Source of the DNA: JBBQFC01 sp038321615
GTDB taxonomy: Bacteria; Bacteroidota; Bacteroidia; Flavobacteriales_D; Cryomorphaceae
DNA: 64,000 nucleotides
NCBI GenBank assembly: GCA_038321615.1
Contig: JBBQFC010000013.1
Span: 3,170-67,169 of the forward strand
Direction: 5' to 3'
Notes under the pieces: generated by a model
Database searches by the model: none
What the model was told of the DNA's origin: nothing
The model's input: the letters and a program-made list of their open reading frames with translations, nothing else
Program-made: the position numbers and the translations under genes
Part shown: positions 1-8,776 of the stretch, piece after piece
Layout of the letters: the number at the start of each line of letters is the position of its first letter
Position numbering within the stretch: the stretch's first letter is position 1

Positions 1-1
1 C

Positions 2-2572
2 GACGGTATCCCCATCGACAATTCGTACCGAGGCTCAAACTTTACCGATCAAGCCAATCGCGGCATCGACATAAACCCCAACGACATAGCCAGTATGTCG
101 GTGTTGAAAGGGGGTGCTGCTTCGGCGCTTTATGGCTTGCGAGCTGCAAATGGCGCCATCGTAATAACCACCAAAAAGGGAAAAGCTGGAAAAACGGAAG
201 TCTCGTTTAACACCACTACTACCCTCGACCGGGTGAATAAGCTGCCAGAGATGCAAGACCGTTATTCGCAAGGTTCGGGTGGTGCTTTTATCGAAGGATC
301 CAACAGTACCTGGGGCGCCCTGCTCGATACGCTGCGCTATGACGGTGATGGCGATTATCTATTTGATTCCAACGGGCGCATTGTAAACCAAAGTGATCCA
401 ACTGCAACGGATGCCCGGGTGAATGCTTACGATAATCTCGACAACTTTTTCAGGACGGGGGTCACGCTCAACAATGCCCTGAGCGTAAGTGGAGGAAATG
501 AGAAAGGCAGCTTCTATTTTTCGGCCGCCGATCTGCGTCAAACGGGGATTATTCCGCTTACCGAGTACCGCCGTACTTCCGTGCGCGCTTCCGCCAATAC
601 CGCCATTCGACCAAATCTGGAATTGAAATTCACCGCCAATTATATCAATAGCGAAGCAGACCGTGCCCAGCGGGGCAGCAATCTTTCGGGCGTGATGTTG
701 GGCTTATTGCGCGCTCCGGCATCGTTCGATCTCGCCAATGGTTTCGACAATGCTGCTGATGAAGAAGCGGCCTATCAATTTCCTGATGGATCTCAGCGGA
801 CCTATCACGATGCCTTCGACAATCCGTATTGGTCGGTTAACAAGAACAGGAATGAAGAATCGCTCAACCGGTTGATCGGTGTAGCCGAATTTTCTTGGAA
901 ACCCTGGCCCTGGATGACCATTACCGAAAGGGCGGGAGTAGATACGTATGCCGAGCAGCGTAAGAGTTATTGGGACAGCCGCTCCAATGAGTTCAAAGAC
1001 CTAGGAGGCGCCATCTTTGACGAAACGGTGAATCAGAAAAATCTGACCAACGATTTAATAGTGGCGATGACTAAAAGTTGGGGCGAAAAATGGAATAGTT
1101 CGCTGGTGCTCGGACATAACTATCAGGCTTACAATAAGACGTTCTACACCGTCGATGGATACGATTTTGTAATCGACGGTTTTTACGATATTTCAAATGT
1201 AGCTTCGCTTAATGTGGAAGCCGACGACTTTGTAGATCAATCGCGGTTGATTGGCGCTTATGGAGAGCTATCGGTAGATTATAACCGTGCGTATTACCTC
1301 ACGCTCACCGGGCGCCAAGACTGGTCGAGCACCTTGCCTCCCGGCAACAACAGCTTCTTCTATCCGTCGGCAAGTTTTGGTTGGGTTCTTACCGAATTGG
1401 TCGATTTAGGTCCGGTAGCTTACGCCAAACTGCGCTCCAGCTACGCCATTACGGGCAACGACGCTTTCCAGAATTATCTCACTTCGAACTTTTTCGTTTC
1501 CGGAGGGAGCACCCAAGGCCAGCTAACGTATGGCCCCAATACCACCATCGGCAGTTTGGATTTGAAACCGGAGTTTACCAATGCTTTTGAGATCGGAACC
1601 GATCTGCGAAGCCGCAATAATCGGCTGCGTTTGGATTTGACCTATTACCAAACTTCCTCGCGCGATCAAATTGTGGTAATTCCCATTGCCAATAGCACGG
1701 GTTATCTCGACTACGTCACCAATATTGGACAAATCGATAACAAGGGAATAGAAATTCTGCTCGAAGCAGACATTCTCGATCGCAAACCCGCCCGACCCGA
1801 TAAAGTATGGTGGACGGCTTCCATAAACTTCACCCGAAACCGCAACGAAGTGGTAGAACTCGCCGATGGACTTACCAATATCGCATTACCCAGCAACGGA
1901 GTGGCGAGCACCCAATCGCGGGTTATTGTTGGCGAGCAGTACGGAGTGCTATTCGGCACGCGCTGGCTGCGCAATTCGTCTGGACAAATTTTAGTGGACG
2001 ACGATGGTTATCCGCTCCGCGATGCTGAAAGTGGGATTATCGGCGATCCAAACCCCGATTTCACGTCTGGATTCCGCAATACCTTTGGCTGGCGCAATTG
2101 GAGTTTGAGTTTTCTACTCGATATTCGCGTAGGCGGCGACATGTACAACGGCACCCGAGCCGTAACGCGAACGCTCGGTACACACGCCGATACCGAAAAC
2201 CGCGACGAGCTGATCGTATTCGATGGGGTATTTCAAAGCACCGGACAACCAAACAATATCGCCGTAAGGCAAGATCAAAGCTTCTATCGATACGGGCTGA
2301 TAGGCATTTCTGAAGATAATGTAGAAGAGGTGAACTGGCTTCGCATGCGCGATTTAAACCTTACCTATTCTTTCAGCGCTGAGCTCTGTAAAAAGTTGCG
2401 CCTGGCGCGCGCTTCGGCGACTTTTACGGCGCGAAACCTTTTCCTGATTACCAACTACAGCGGCATCGATCCGGAAACTTCGCTCGGTGGGGCTTCCAAT
2501 GCGTTTGGCCGCGATTATTTTAACAGTCCCAATACGAAGAGCTATGGGATTAATCTTTCCGTAACATTTTAA
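2..2572 (+). CDS. SusC/RagA-family TonB-dependent outer-membrane receptor, 5' truncated
   Basis: This is an outer-membrane barrel that imports a ligand captured by its SusD partner, driven by TonB. The reading frame is open from base 2, so the start lies outside the window; about 856 residues are present and full members are usually near 1000. The first 60 residues are the end of the plug domain, with the typical stretch around NDIASMSVLKGGAASALYG followed by NGAIVITTKKG. The rest alternates amphipathic strands and ends in an aromatic terminal residue (SVTF), as expected of a barrel closed by BAM. It sits 3 bp upstream of a SusD gene and heads a five-gene operon with two S51 peptidases and a permease, so its ligand is probably a peptide-like polymer or its fragments rather than a glycan; that substrate is inference. 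Confidence 0.95.
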   Translation, partial: DGIPIDNSYRGSNFTDQANRGIDINPNDIASMSVLKGGAASALYGLRAANGAIVITTKKGKAGKTEVSFNTTTTLDRVNKLPEMQDRYSQGSGGAFIEGSNSTWGALLDTLRYDGDGDYLFDSNGRIVNQSDPTATDARVNAYDNLDNFFRTGVTLNNALSVSGGNEKGSFYFSAADLRQTGIIPLTEYRRTSVRASANTAIRPNLELKFTANYINSEADRAQRGSNLSGVMLGLLRAPASFDLANGFDNAADEEAAYQFPDGSQRTYHDAFDNPYWSVNKNRNEESLNRLIGVAEFSWKPWPWMTITERAGVDTYAEQRKSYWDSRSNEFKDLGGAIFDETVNQKNLTNDLIVAMTKSWGEKWNSSLVLGHNYQAYNKTFYTVDGYDFVIDGFYDISNVASLNVEADDFVDQSRLIGAYGELSVDYNRAYYLTLTGRQDWSSTLPPGNNSFFYPSASFGWVLTELVDLGPVAYAKLRSSYAITGNDAFQNYLTSNFFVSGGSTQGQLTYGPNTTIGSLDLKPEFTNAFEIGTDLRSRNNRLRLDLTYYQTSSRDQIVVIPIANSTGYLDYVTNIGQIDNKGIEILLEADILDRKPARPDKVWWTASINFTRNRNEVVELADGLTNIALPSNGVASTQSRVIVGEQYGVLFGTRWLRNSSGQILVDDDGYPLRDAESGIIGDPNPDFTSGFRNTFGWRNWSLSFLLDIRVGGDMYNGTRAVTRTLGTHADTENRDELIVFDGVFQSTGQPNNIAVRQDQSFYRYGLIGISEDNVEEVNWLRMRDLNLTYSFSAELCKKLRLARASATFTARNLFLITNYSGIDPETSLGGASNAFGRDYFNSPNTKSYGINLSVTF

Positions 2573-2575
2573 GCT

Positions 2576-3946
2576 ATGAGCATACTCCGAATTTTTTCCG
2601 TTTTCTCCATAACGCTCATCTTCTCGGCTTGCGATATCGAAGAGTTTAGCGACAATCCGAATGTGCCCACCACCGCACCGCTGAGCACCTTGCTCCCACC
2701 AACACAGAAGGCTTTAGGCGATTTTCAAGGCGGGCGGATTTTTAGGTATTCAAATATTTTCGCCCAGCAATTGCGCGGGGTTGATGGGCAGGAAGCCTTG
2801 ATTGAGAATTACAATCCCGACGAACTTTTCGTGGGCAATATATGGAGCGACGGCTACGTAAGCGCTATGACTAACCTTCGAATAATCATAGACCGAGCCG
2901 ATGCTGAGGGCTCTCCGCATTATGCAGGAGTTGCTCGTGTGCAAATGGGTACTTGTCTCGGCATTTTAGCCGATTTATGGGGCGATGTACCTTATTCCCA
3001 AGCCCTGCAAGGAGCGGTATTTCCAAACCCAATTTACGATTCCCAAGAGTCGATTTACAATACGATTGACGCCATTCTAGCGCGAGCTATAGAAGATTTG
3101 AATCAGCCGAGCAGCGTTTTTACGCCAGGGCCAGATGATCTGATTTACGCGGGAAATCTGATAAATTGGAGTCGGGCTGCGGGAATTCTGCGCGTGCGCT
3201 ATGCCTTGCACACCACCAAGGTTGATCCACAGGCGGCAAATCGTGCTTTGGAGCTGCAGCAAATGGCGAGTTTCGAAAGTGCTGCAAGCGATTTCACCTA
3301 TCCCTACCTTGGCACAGGAACCGACGTAAATCCGATTTCGAGTTTTTACAGCACTACGCCCTACGCCAACATTGATCCCAGCTTCACAGATCTTCTGGCC
3401 GATCTGGGCGATCCGAGAGCTCCATCTATGTTTGCAAGTATTCCTTTTTCCGGTGGTCAGCGCAAGCCGGGAGCCTATTTTTCGAGTCCTGCATCGCCGG
3501 TGGTTCTCTGCGGATACATGGAAGAAAAATTTCTAAGAGCGGAAATAGCGGCTCGAACGCAGCCAGGTTCGGCCGCGACGGCCCAAGCAGAATTGACCGA
3601 GGCCATAACGATCTCGATGCAGCAGGTTTCGAATAGTGTTATACCTTCGGGCGATGTGGAAGCCTACATCTCCGAAAGGGCTACGCTCAATGGCGATTTT
3701 AACCACGACTTGGAGATCATTCTCACGCAAAAATACATAGCCATGTTCACCACTCCAGAAACGTGGACGGATTACCGCCGAACAGGAATACCAGCGCTTA
3801 CGCCAAATGCAGGCGGGGCGAGCAGCTCCAATCCCAATGGAGAAATACCCCGCCGGTTGATTTACCCGCAGAGCGAGCGGTTGAGAAATCCAAATTTCCC
3901 AAGCCCGACACCCACCATGCAAGATCGATTTTGGTGGGATCAATAA
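2576..3946 (+). CDS. SusD/RagB-like substrate-binding lipoprotein
   Basis: A surface lipoprotein expected to cap the SusC barrel encoded immediately upstream and bind its ligand. The N-terminus is a lipoprotein signal with the lipobox ending at Cys19 (IFSAC). The body is helix- and TPR-like, and the C-terminal part around TQKYIAMFTTPETWTDYRRTG is characteristic of the SusD-like_2 branch, which is common in loci for peptides and other non-glycan nutrients as well as sugars. Length (456 aa) is slightly short of classical SusD proteins but normal for this branch. ATG follows the susC stop by 3 bp, so the two are co-translated. Its end overlaps the proposed GTG start of the following cyanophycinase gene by 13 bp. 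Confidence 0.93.
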   Translation: MSILRIFSVFSITLIFSACDIEEFSDNPNVPTTAPLSTLLPPTQKALGDFQGGRIFRYSNIFAQQLRGVDGQEALIENYNPDELFVGNIWSDGYVSAMTNLRIIIDRADAEGSPHYAGVARVQMGTCLGILADLWGDVPYSQALQGAVFPNPIYDSQESIYNTIDAILARAIEDLNQPSSVFTPGPDDLIYAGNLINWSRAAGILRVRYALHTTKVDPQAANRALELQQMASFESAASDFTYPYLGTGTDVNPISSFYSTTPYANIDPSFTDLLADLGDPRAPSMFASIPFSGGQRKPGAYFSSPASPVVLCGYMEEKFLRAEIAARTQPGSAATAQAELTEAITISMQQVSNSVIPSGDVEAYISERATLNGDFNHDLEIILTQKYIAMFTTPETWTDYRRTGIPALTPNAGGASSSNPNGEIPRRLIYPQSERLRNPNFPSPTPTMQDRFWWDQ

Positions 3947-4800
3947 GAATCATATTCACCTTTATTACCTTGGTTTTCTTCGGTTGTACCGTTGTGGAGC
4001 AGGAAGAGCAGGAGCCGAATAATTCTTCGGAAATCGGAGCAAAAGGGACACTATTCATAATCGGCGGTGGTTCGCGCCCCGACGCAATGATGAAGGAGCT
4101 GTGCGTAGTGTCTTTGCCGGGAGTGAAGTCTTATGCTATCGTCTTAACGCAAGCCAGTGGCGAGCCCGATTCGGCCTATTATTATTTAAATCTGCAATTC
4201 GTTGAGCACACACGGCGGCCTATTCTCCACGTAGATTCCCTTCGATTGTTGACTTTCCCGATCGACAGTATCGAAAATGCCGACCTGATTTTTATTTCGG
4301 GCGGCGATCAGAACAGATTTATGTCCGCTGTTTCCGCGAAGGCGAAATCTGCCATTACAGATGCTTACCGCAAGGGTGCAACCATTGCCGGAACGAGCGC
4401 GGGCGCAGCTTTAATGAGCAAAGTGATGATAACCGGTGACCAAAGGCTGGAGTCTGAATACGAGTCGACGTATAGTCATTTGAAGTACGGAAATGGCATA
4501 TATGCCGAAGGGCTCGGCTTAGTCGATAGCATGATAGTCGATCAGCATTTTGTGCGGCGAAGCAGATACAATCGGCTTATTTCGGCAATGGCCGATACCG
4601 GGTTTCCGCTGGCAATTGGTATTGAAGAATCTACCGCTTTGGTGCTGAGCCCACACACCGGCAGAGTAGTTGGCGATGCTCAGGTTTTAATCTTCCGCGC
4701 GCCCGCAAATATCACCCGATTTGGCGATCAAATTGGATTTAAAAATCTTGTAATTCACGCCTATCTTCCTGGCGACACCCTATCTTTAGACCATTTATGA
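3934..4800 (+). CDS. Cyanophycinase-type S51 peptidase, lipoprotein
   Basis: A serine peptidase of family S51 matching cyanophycinase, which cleaves cyanophycin (poly-aspartate with arginine side chains) into beta-Asp-Arg dipeptides. The start is chosen at GTG 3934 (TTG 3931 is possible) because this yields a lipoprotein signal with Cys18 after VFFG; ATG codons further upstream lie inside susD. About 288 aa. Visible landmarks: GGDQ with Gln126, nucleophile elbow GTSAGAA with Ser155, DQHF with His205 followed by RRSRYNRL, and GIEESTALV, all close to the cyanophycinase pattern. The gene overlaps susD and its TGA overlaps the next ATG (ATGA), indicating translational coupling. As a lipoprotein it would act in the periplasm or at the cell surface, unlike cytoplasmic cyanophycinases of cyanobacteria. 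A related beta-aspartyl peptide substrate is the main alternative. Confidence 0.87.
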   Translation: MGSIRIIFTFITLVFFGCTVVEQEEQEPNNSSEIGAKGTLFIIGGGSRPDAMMKELCVVSLPGVKSYAIVLTQASGEPDSAYYYLNLQFVEHTRRPILHVDSLRLLTFPIDSIENADLIFISGGDQNRFMSAVSAKAKSAITDAYRKGATIAGTSAGAALMSKVMITGDQRLESEYESTYSHLKYGNGIYAEGLGLVDSMIVDQHFVRRSRYNRLISAMADTGFPLAIGIEESTALVLSPHTGRVVGDAQVLIFRAPANITRFGDQIGFKNLVIHAYLPGDTLSLDHL

Positions 4801-6107
4801 TGAAAACAATTATCCTTTCTATCTGCGCGTCCATGAGCCTTCATTTAGCTCACAGCCAGTCGTACACGAGCTATTTTACCGGGAATGTTACCGACATAGT
4901 CACCCAGCCACAGTTCGGCATTTGCCTTATGGGCGGCGCCGGCGAAAGCGACGATGCAATGATCTGGTTTCTGGAGCGGGCCAACGGAGGCGATGTACTC
5001 GTGCTCCGTGCAAGCGGTGCCGATGGTTACAACGACTATATGTATAGCGACCTCGGGGTTTCTGTGAATAGTGTGGAGACCATCGTTTTCAATAATGCTG
5101 CTGCAGCAAGCGATCCGTACGTTATTGGAAAAGTCAACAATGCAGAAGCCATCTGGTTTGCCGGTGGCGATCAAGGCGATTATATCGACTATTGGAAAGG
5201 CACGGCCATTGAAGATGGCATCAATAATTTGATCAATGTGAAGCAGGGGCCCGTGGGCGGAATCTCAGCGGGAATGGCCATTCTCGGACAAGCCTATTTT
5301 TCGGCGAGTCAGGGCACTATCACCGAGGAGCAGGCTTTGGCCAATCCTTTCGCCCCGCAAATGGTGATCGGCTACGACGATTTTCTCGAAGTCCCGTTTT
5401 TGGAAAACGTCATTACCGAAACTCATTTTAACGATCCCGATCGCATTCGCTACGGACGTATCGTAGCCTTCATGGCGCGATTGGGCTTCGATCAGGGAAT
5501 TATTCCGCTTGGAATAGCATCAAACGAATACGGCGCGATAGCTATTGATGAGTTCGGCTTAGCCCGTGCTTTCGGGGAATACCCCGAGTTTGAAGAAGAT
5601 TTGGTTTACTTCCTACAACCCAATTGCGAAGGACCCCAAGGCCCCGAGCTTATCGATTCGGGTTCCCCACTCACCTGGAATCGCAGCCAAGAAGCGGTAA
5701 AGGTTTACCAAGTTCCAGCCACGGTAAATGGTGAAAATACGTTTGACCTTACCAATTGGCACGATGGGGTAGGCGGTACCTGGGAGAATTGGTATGTGGA
5801 AGCTGGGGTGCTTACGCGAACGGAAAACGCGGCGCAGCCCAACTGTTTCTTAGGTCTGGAATCACTGAACGAATTAGAGATCAAGCTTTATCCAAACCCC
5901 GCGCAGAGTGAGCTTTGGTTGAGCGCAGATATCGATGGCATTGCCACCTATCGAATTTTCGACTTAAGCGGCCGAATTTTGCAAGAGGGAACCAAAAATT
6001 CCGAGCCATGGTTAATTTCGCTCCACCAATTCACAGCCGGATATTATTACATTGAGCTTTCAGCGGCTAATCGAGCTACAACGATCGGATTTATAAAGAC
6101 TCCATAA
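4797..6107 (+). CDS. Secreted S51 (cyanophycinase-like) peptidase with T9SS sorting domain
   Basis: A second S51-family peptidase, 436 aa, with a Sec signal peptide (first ~20 residues, ending at AHSQ) and a C-terminal type A T9SS sorting domain over roughly the last 80 residues (KLYPNPAQSELWLS, then YRIFDLSGR and a terminal GYYYIELS...IGFIKTP pattern). It is therefore expected to be secreted through type IX secretion and attached to the cell surface or released. Catalytic landmarks are GGDQ, the nucleophile elbow GGISAGMA with Ser157, and THF before DRIRYGRI. The elbow and the region after the His differ from the upstream gene: the usual G-I-D/E-E-x-T-A-L segment is replaced by IASNEYGAIAID, so specificity may differ. 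The two neighbouring peptidases probably act in sequence, this one outside and the lipoprotein at the envelope. Confidence 0.9.
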   Translation: MMKTIILSICASMSLHLAHSQSYTSYFTGNVTDIVTQPQFGICLMGGAGESDDAMIWFLERANGGDVLVLRASGADGYNDYMYSDLGVSVNSVETIVFNNAAAASDPYVIGKVNNAEAIWFAGGDQGDYIDYWKGTAIEDGINNLINVKQGPVGGISAGMAILGQAYFSASQGTITEEQALANPFAPQMVIGYDDFLEVPFLENVITETHFNDPDRIRYGRIVAFMARLGFDQGIIPLGIASNEYGAIAIDEFGLARAFGEYPEFEEDLVYFLQPNCEGPQGPELIDSGSPLTWNRSQEAVKVYQVPATVNGENTFDLTNWHDGVGGTWENWYVEAGVLTRTENAAQPNCFLGLESLNELEIKLYPNPAQSELWLSADIDGIATYRIFDLSGRILQEGTKNSEPWLISLHQFTAGYYYIELSAANRATTIGFIKTP

Positions 6108-6108
6108 T

Positions 6109-7491
6109 TTGACCTTACTCAAAAAGTCGCCCGACGCGCTTTTAATCGTTACAATCGTCTTGGTTTGCTTTGCAATACTCACGTGGATCGTGCCGGCGGG
6201 CTCTTATGATCGGGTGGAAGTCGATGGACGTGAAGTGGTTGTTCCCAACACCTTTAAATCGGTAGATGCCAATCCGCAAGGCTTAGGCGACTTGCTTGTC
6301 GCGCCAATTAAAGGGCTGGAAGCTGCGGCAGATATTATCGCATTTGTACTGCTCGTGGGTGGGGCTTTTTCGATGCTCACAGCCACGGGAGCGATCGATG
6401 CGGCTCTGCTTGCCGTAGTTGCTTTTGCTGAGCGGAAAAGCAGCAGGCGTAAATGGCTCATTCCAATTTTAGTCACTTTTTTCTCGCTGGCGGGTTGCAC
6501 TTTCGGCATGTCGGAAGAAGCCTTGATCTTTATCCTGATTACGATTCCCCTTGCCAAAAAATTGGGTTACGATCCGCTAATCGGCGTGGCCATACCCTTT
6601 GTGGGAGCTGCCGCAGGTTTTGCAGGAGCTGTTATCAACCCTTTCACAGTTGGTTTGGCTCAGGGCTTAGCTGAGCTTCCTATAGGCAGTGGGGCTGCAT
6701 TCCGCTGGGTAGTTTGGGTGTTTTTTACGCTCGCCGCTATCCTTTTTATTTCGCGCTATGCCAATAAGCTCGATAATGGGATGACTTCTATCTGCCCCTT
6801 TCCTTCCGACTTTCAATCGGGCGAAGTGGAGCGACCAGAATTTACGTCTTCTCGTCTGGCAGTCGTAATTCTTTTCCTGCTCTCCATAATTATTTTGATG
6901 TACGGGGCTAGCTCACTTGGCTGGTACATCGATGAGATATCGGGTCTCTTCCTTGCTCTGGGTATTGTCTCTGTCGTTATCGTTCGGATGCCCATGGCCA
7001 AGGCCCTTGGCTCATTTACCCAAGGAGCGCGCGATATGCTTACCGCTGCGCTCATCATCGGCATTAGCCGGAGCGTTCTGGTCGTTGCTGAAGAAGGTCA
7101 GATAATCGATACCTTACTCTACTACCTCGAGTCGGGAATCGGCGATTTGCCGAAAGTGGCTAGCCTCCAAGTGATGTTTATTGTACAAGGGCTCATCAAT
7201 ATTGTTATTCCATCGGGTTCTGGGCAAGCGGCCATCACCATGCCCATTATGACTCCCCTCGCCGATCTTTTGGGAATCTCACGGCAGTCGGCAGTATTGG
7301 CCTTTCAATTTGGCGATGGCTTGCTCAATATCGTCATCCCCACGAGCGGAATTACTATGGGAATTCTCGCCATTGCTAAAATCCCTTATGATATTTGGAT
7401 TCGTTGGATTTGGAAATTCCTCTTGGCGCTCACCCTGCTTAGCATGGTTTTTTTGGCCATTTCGGTGCAGTGGGATGTGTGGGGGTGGTGA
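6109..7491 (+). CDS. YfcC/DcuC-family inner-membrane permease
   Basis: A 460-aa integral membrane protein with about 11-13 hydrophobic segments, belonging to the YfcC branch of the DcuC/C4-dicarboxylate carrier superfamily. Recognisable family features are the early IVPAGSYDR motif after the first helix, the GMSEEALIFI segment, FVGAAAGFAGAVINPFTVG, and the paired re-entrant-like motifs IVIPSGSGQAAITMPIM and NIVIPTSGITMGIL. Members are annotated as arginine/ornithine or peptide/amino-acid transporters, but few have been tested. The start is TTG at 6109, 1 bp after the previous stop; no ATG lies nearby in frame. Being the last gene of the SusCD/S51 operon, it is the likely cytoplasmic-membrane importer for the released dipeptide or amino acid (inference). 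Confidence 0.88.
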   Translation: MTLLKKSPDALLIVTIVLVCFAILTWIVPAGSYDRVEVDGREVVVPNTFKSVDANPQGLGDLLVAPIKGLEAAADIIAFVLLVGGAFSMLTATGAIDAALLAVVAFAERKSSRRKWLIPILVTFFSLAGCTFGMSEEALIFILITIPLAKKLGYDPLIGVAIPFVGAAAGFAGAVINPFTVGLAQGLAELPIGSGAAFRWVVWVFFTLAAILFISRYANKLDNGMTSICPFPSDFQSGEVERPEFTSSRLAVVILFLLSIIILMYGASSLGWYIDEISGLFLALGIVSVVIVRMPMAKALGSFTQGARDMLTAALIIGISRSVLVVAEEGQIIDTLLYYLESGIGDLPKVASLQVMFIVQGLINIVIPSGSGQAAITMPIMTPLADLLGISRQSAVLAFQFGDGLLNIVIPTSGITMGILAIAKIPYDIWIRWIWKFLLALTLLSMVFLAISVQWDVWGW

Positions 7492-7642
7492 TTCTCCACT
7501 AAATTAATTACACCTTAAAAACTGAATTTCAGGTTCGCTGACTGATGTCCTCCAATTTCAACCTGACCTGGAAAGCTATAGTACAGCCCGAAAATTAATT
7601 GGGTCGAAAAAAAGCAGGTTTTAAAATTGTCTGGACTGAAGG

Positions 7643-8302
7643 TTAAAAGTTTATCCTAAATCCGAAACCCTGATCTTGCAAATTTTGGTTACTCAGTTTA
7701 AATTGATTATCGTGAAAATCTATATAGGTCAAGTTTTTCAGCTTTTTTAACTCCATTGGAAATTCGGAAAACTGATTGTTACTGAGATACAATACTTCTA
7801 GATTTTTCAACATCAATAAGCTTCCGGGAATAGTTCCCAAGTTGTCATTTTCTAGGTGCAATATTTTGAGATTGGGTAAATTCTTGAATACTTCGAGGCT
7901 TTGATCAAGGTTTATTTTTGATTCGTCGTTTAGATACACTTCTCTCAAATTCCCCAATTTGGCAAGCGATTGAGGCAAAATTGTAAAATCATTACCACTT
8001 AAATCAAGAACTTTTAGATTTTTAAGATTACCTATTCCTTGCGGTATTTCTTCCAAATGATCGTTCTTAAAACTCAGGTATTCCAGATTATTAAATTTAT
8101 CCCAAATACTATCGGAAAGTACGTTTAATTTTTGATTGCTAAGATTTAGGCGGTACACCTGCTCGGGAAATTTCAGTGCTTCTTCCAAATCGGTAAACTC
8201 TCGATACGCCGCCGAAGAATCTGGTGTAATTTGGGCGTACACGTCGCAATTTAAGATGCTTAGAAATATTGCGACAAGAATATGAATAGTACTGTTTTTC
8301 AT
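7643..8302 (-). CDS. Exported leucine-rich-repeat protein
   Basis: A 219-aa protein with a signal peptide (hydrophobic core HILVAIFLSIL, probable cleavage after VYA) followed by about seven leucine-rich repeats of ~23 residues with the pattern LxxLxxLxLxxNxLxxIPxx, for example LKVLDLSGNDFTILP and LEVLYLSNNQFSEFP. Such repeats form a curved solenoid used for protein binding; there is no catalytic domain and no sorting domain or lipobox, so it is probably periplasmic. The region is visibly more AT-rich than its neighbours, and the gene stands alone, convergent with the permease gene and separated from gpsA by a repeat-bearing gap. This could mean recent acquisition. The partner is unknown. Confidence 0.8.
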   Translation of the reverse strand: MKNSTIHILVAIFLSILNCDVYAQITPDSSAAYREFTDLEEALKFPEQVYRLNLSNQKLNVLSDSIWDKFNNLEYLSFKNDHLEEIPQGIGNLKNLKVLDLSGNDFTILPQSLAKLGNLREVYLNDESKINLDQSLEVFKNLPNLKILHLENDNLGTIPGSLLMLKNLEVLYLSNNQFSEFPMELKKLKNLTYIDFHDNQFKLSNQNLQDQGFGFRINF

Positions 8303-8331
8303 CAGAAAATTGTGGGTTTAGGTTTACCTTG

Positions 8332-8359
8332 CAAATTATCCATCCTAAAGGTAGTCAAT
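8332..8359 (-). promoter_or_regulatory. Candidate Bacteroidota-type promoter for the leucine-rich-repeat gene
   Basis: On the minus strand TTG (8357-8359) is followed after 18 bp by TAATTTG (8332-8338), a near match to the -33 TTTG / -7 TAnnTTTG consensus of Bacteroidota, one base short in the -7 box. It lies about 30 bp upstream of the ATG at 8302. Confidence 0.35.
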
Positions 8360-8608
8360 TGGAACGTGCAGGCGGCTAGATCTAGCAGGTCAAAAGTATT
8401 ACACTCATCAATATTCGAAGCGTATACCCTTCAGAGAATTTATAATGTTGCGGCAAACCCAAGGCGATTTTTTTTGCGATAAGCCACCACGACTCTGGTC
8501 ATTTGCACGCAGGTAAACGCCACAAGAATACTGATCAATCTAATTCGCTTGCGAACTTCTATCCCTTAATTTCGACCTAATTCAAAGACTGGTCAAATTT
8601 GGGTTAAC

Positions 8609-8643
8609 GCTCCGCTGCATTTTATAATGCTGCGGCCATTACT
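8609..8643. repeat. Imperfect palindromic repeat, copy 1
   Basis: The core CCGCTGCATT-TTAT-AATGCTGCGG is a 10-bp inverted repeat with one mismatch around a 4-nt centre. A second copy lies 60 bp downstream and a decayed piece (AATTTATAATGTTGCGGCAAAC) lies at 8438-8458. It resembles a REP-type intergenic element rather than an operator because copies diverge outside the core. Confidence 0.55.
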
Positions 8644-8668
8644 CTCCAAAAGTCGCAAACTTCTCTGC

Positions 8669-8703
8669 GCTCCCCTGCATTTTATAATGCTCGGGCAATT
8701 ACC
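8669..8703. repeat. Imperfect palindromic repeat, copy 2
   Basis: Second copy of the element at 8609, sharing CTGCATTTTATAATGCT and the trailing ATTAC. Its outer arms have changed to CCC/GGG, which preserves pairing (CCC-tGCATT-TTAT-AATGC-tcGGG), suggesting that the folded form matters or that both copies descend from palindromic parents. Confidence 0.55.
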
Positions 8704-8776
8704 CGTTTTGTCACCCATTGGGAGTTTAGGATTAATGGCTCTACGCATTGGAACGTCGGGTGTACCCGATGGGTTT

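Larger units (their letters stand above)
8303..8776. other. 474-bp gap with palindromic repeats and no gene
   Basis: This divergent-to-downstream gap between the leucine-rich-repeat gene and gpsA contains no credible coding sequence on either strand. Its content is the leftward promoter near 8332, two copies of a palindromic repeat at 8609 and 8669, and a more decayed version around 8436-8457. Confidence 0.6.

Noticed and set aside
3763..3933. Upstream extension of the lipoprotein cyanophycinase from ATG 3763
   Set aside because: It lies wholly inside susD in another frame and would place ~57 unrelated residues before the lipoprotein signal.
8609..8703. Repeat pair as a small CRISPR array
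   Set aside because: Only two copies with diverged arms, palindromic centre, no cas genes and no further spacers.
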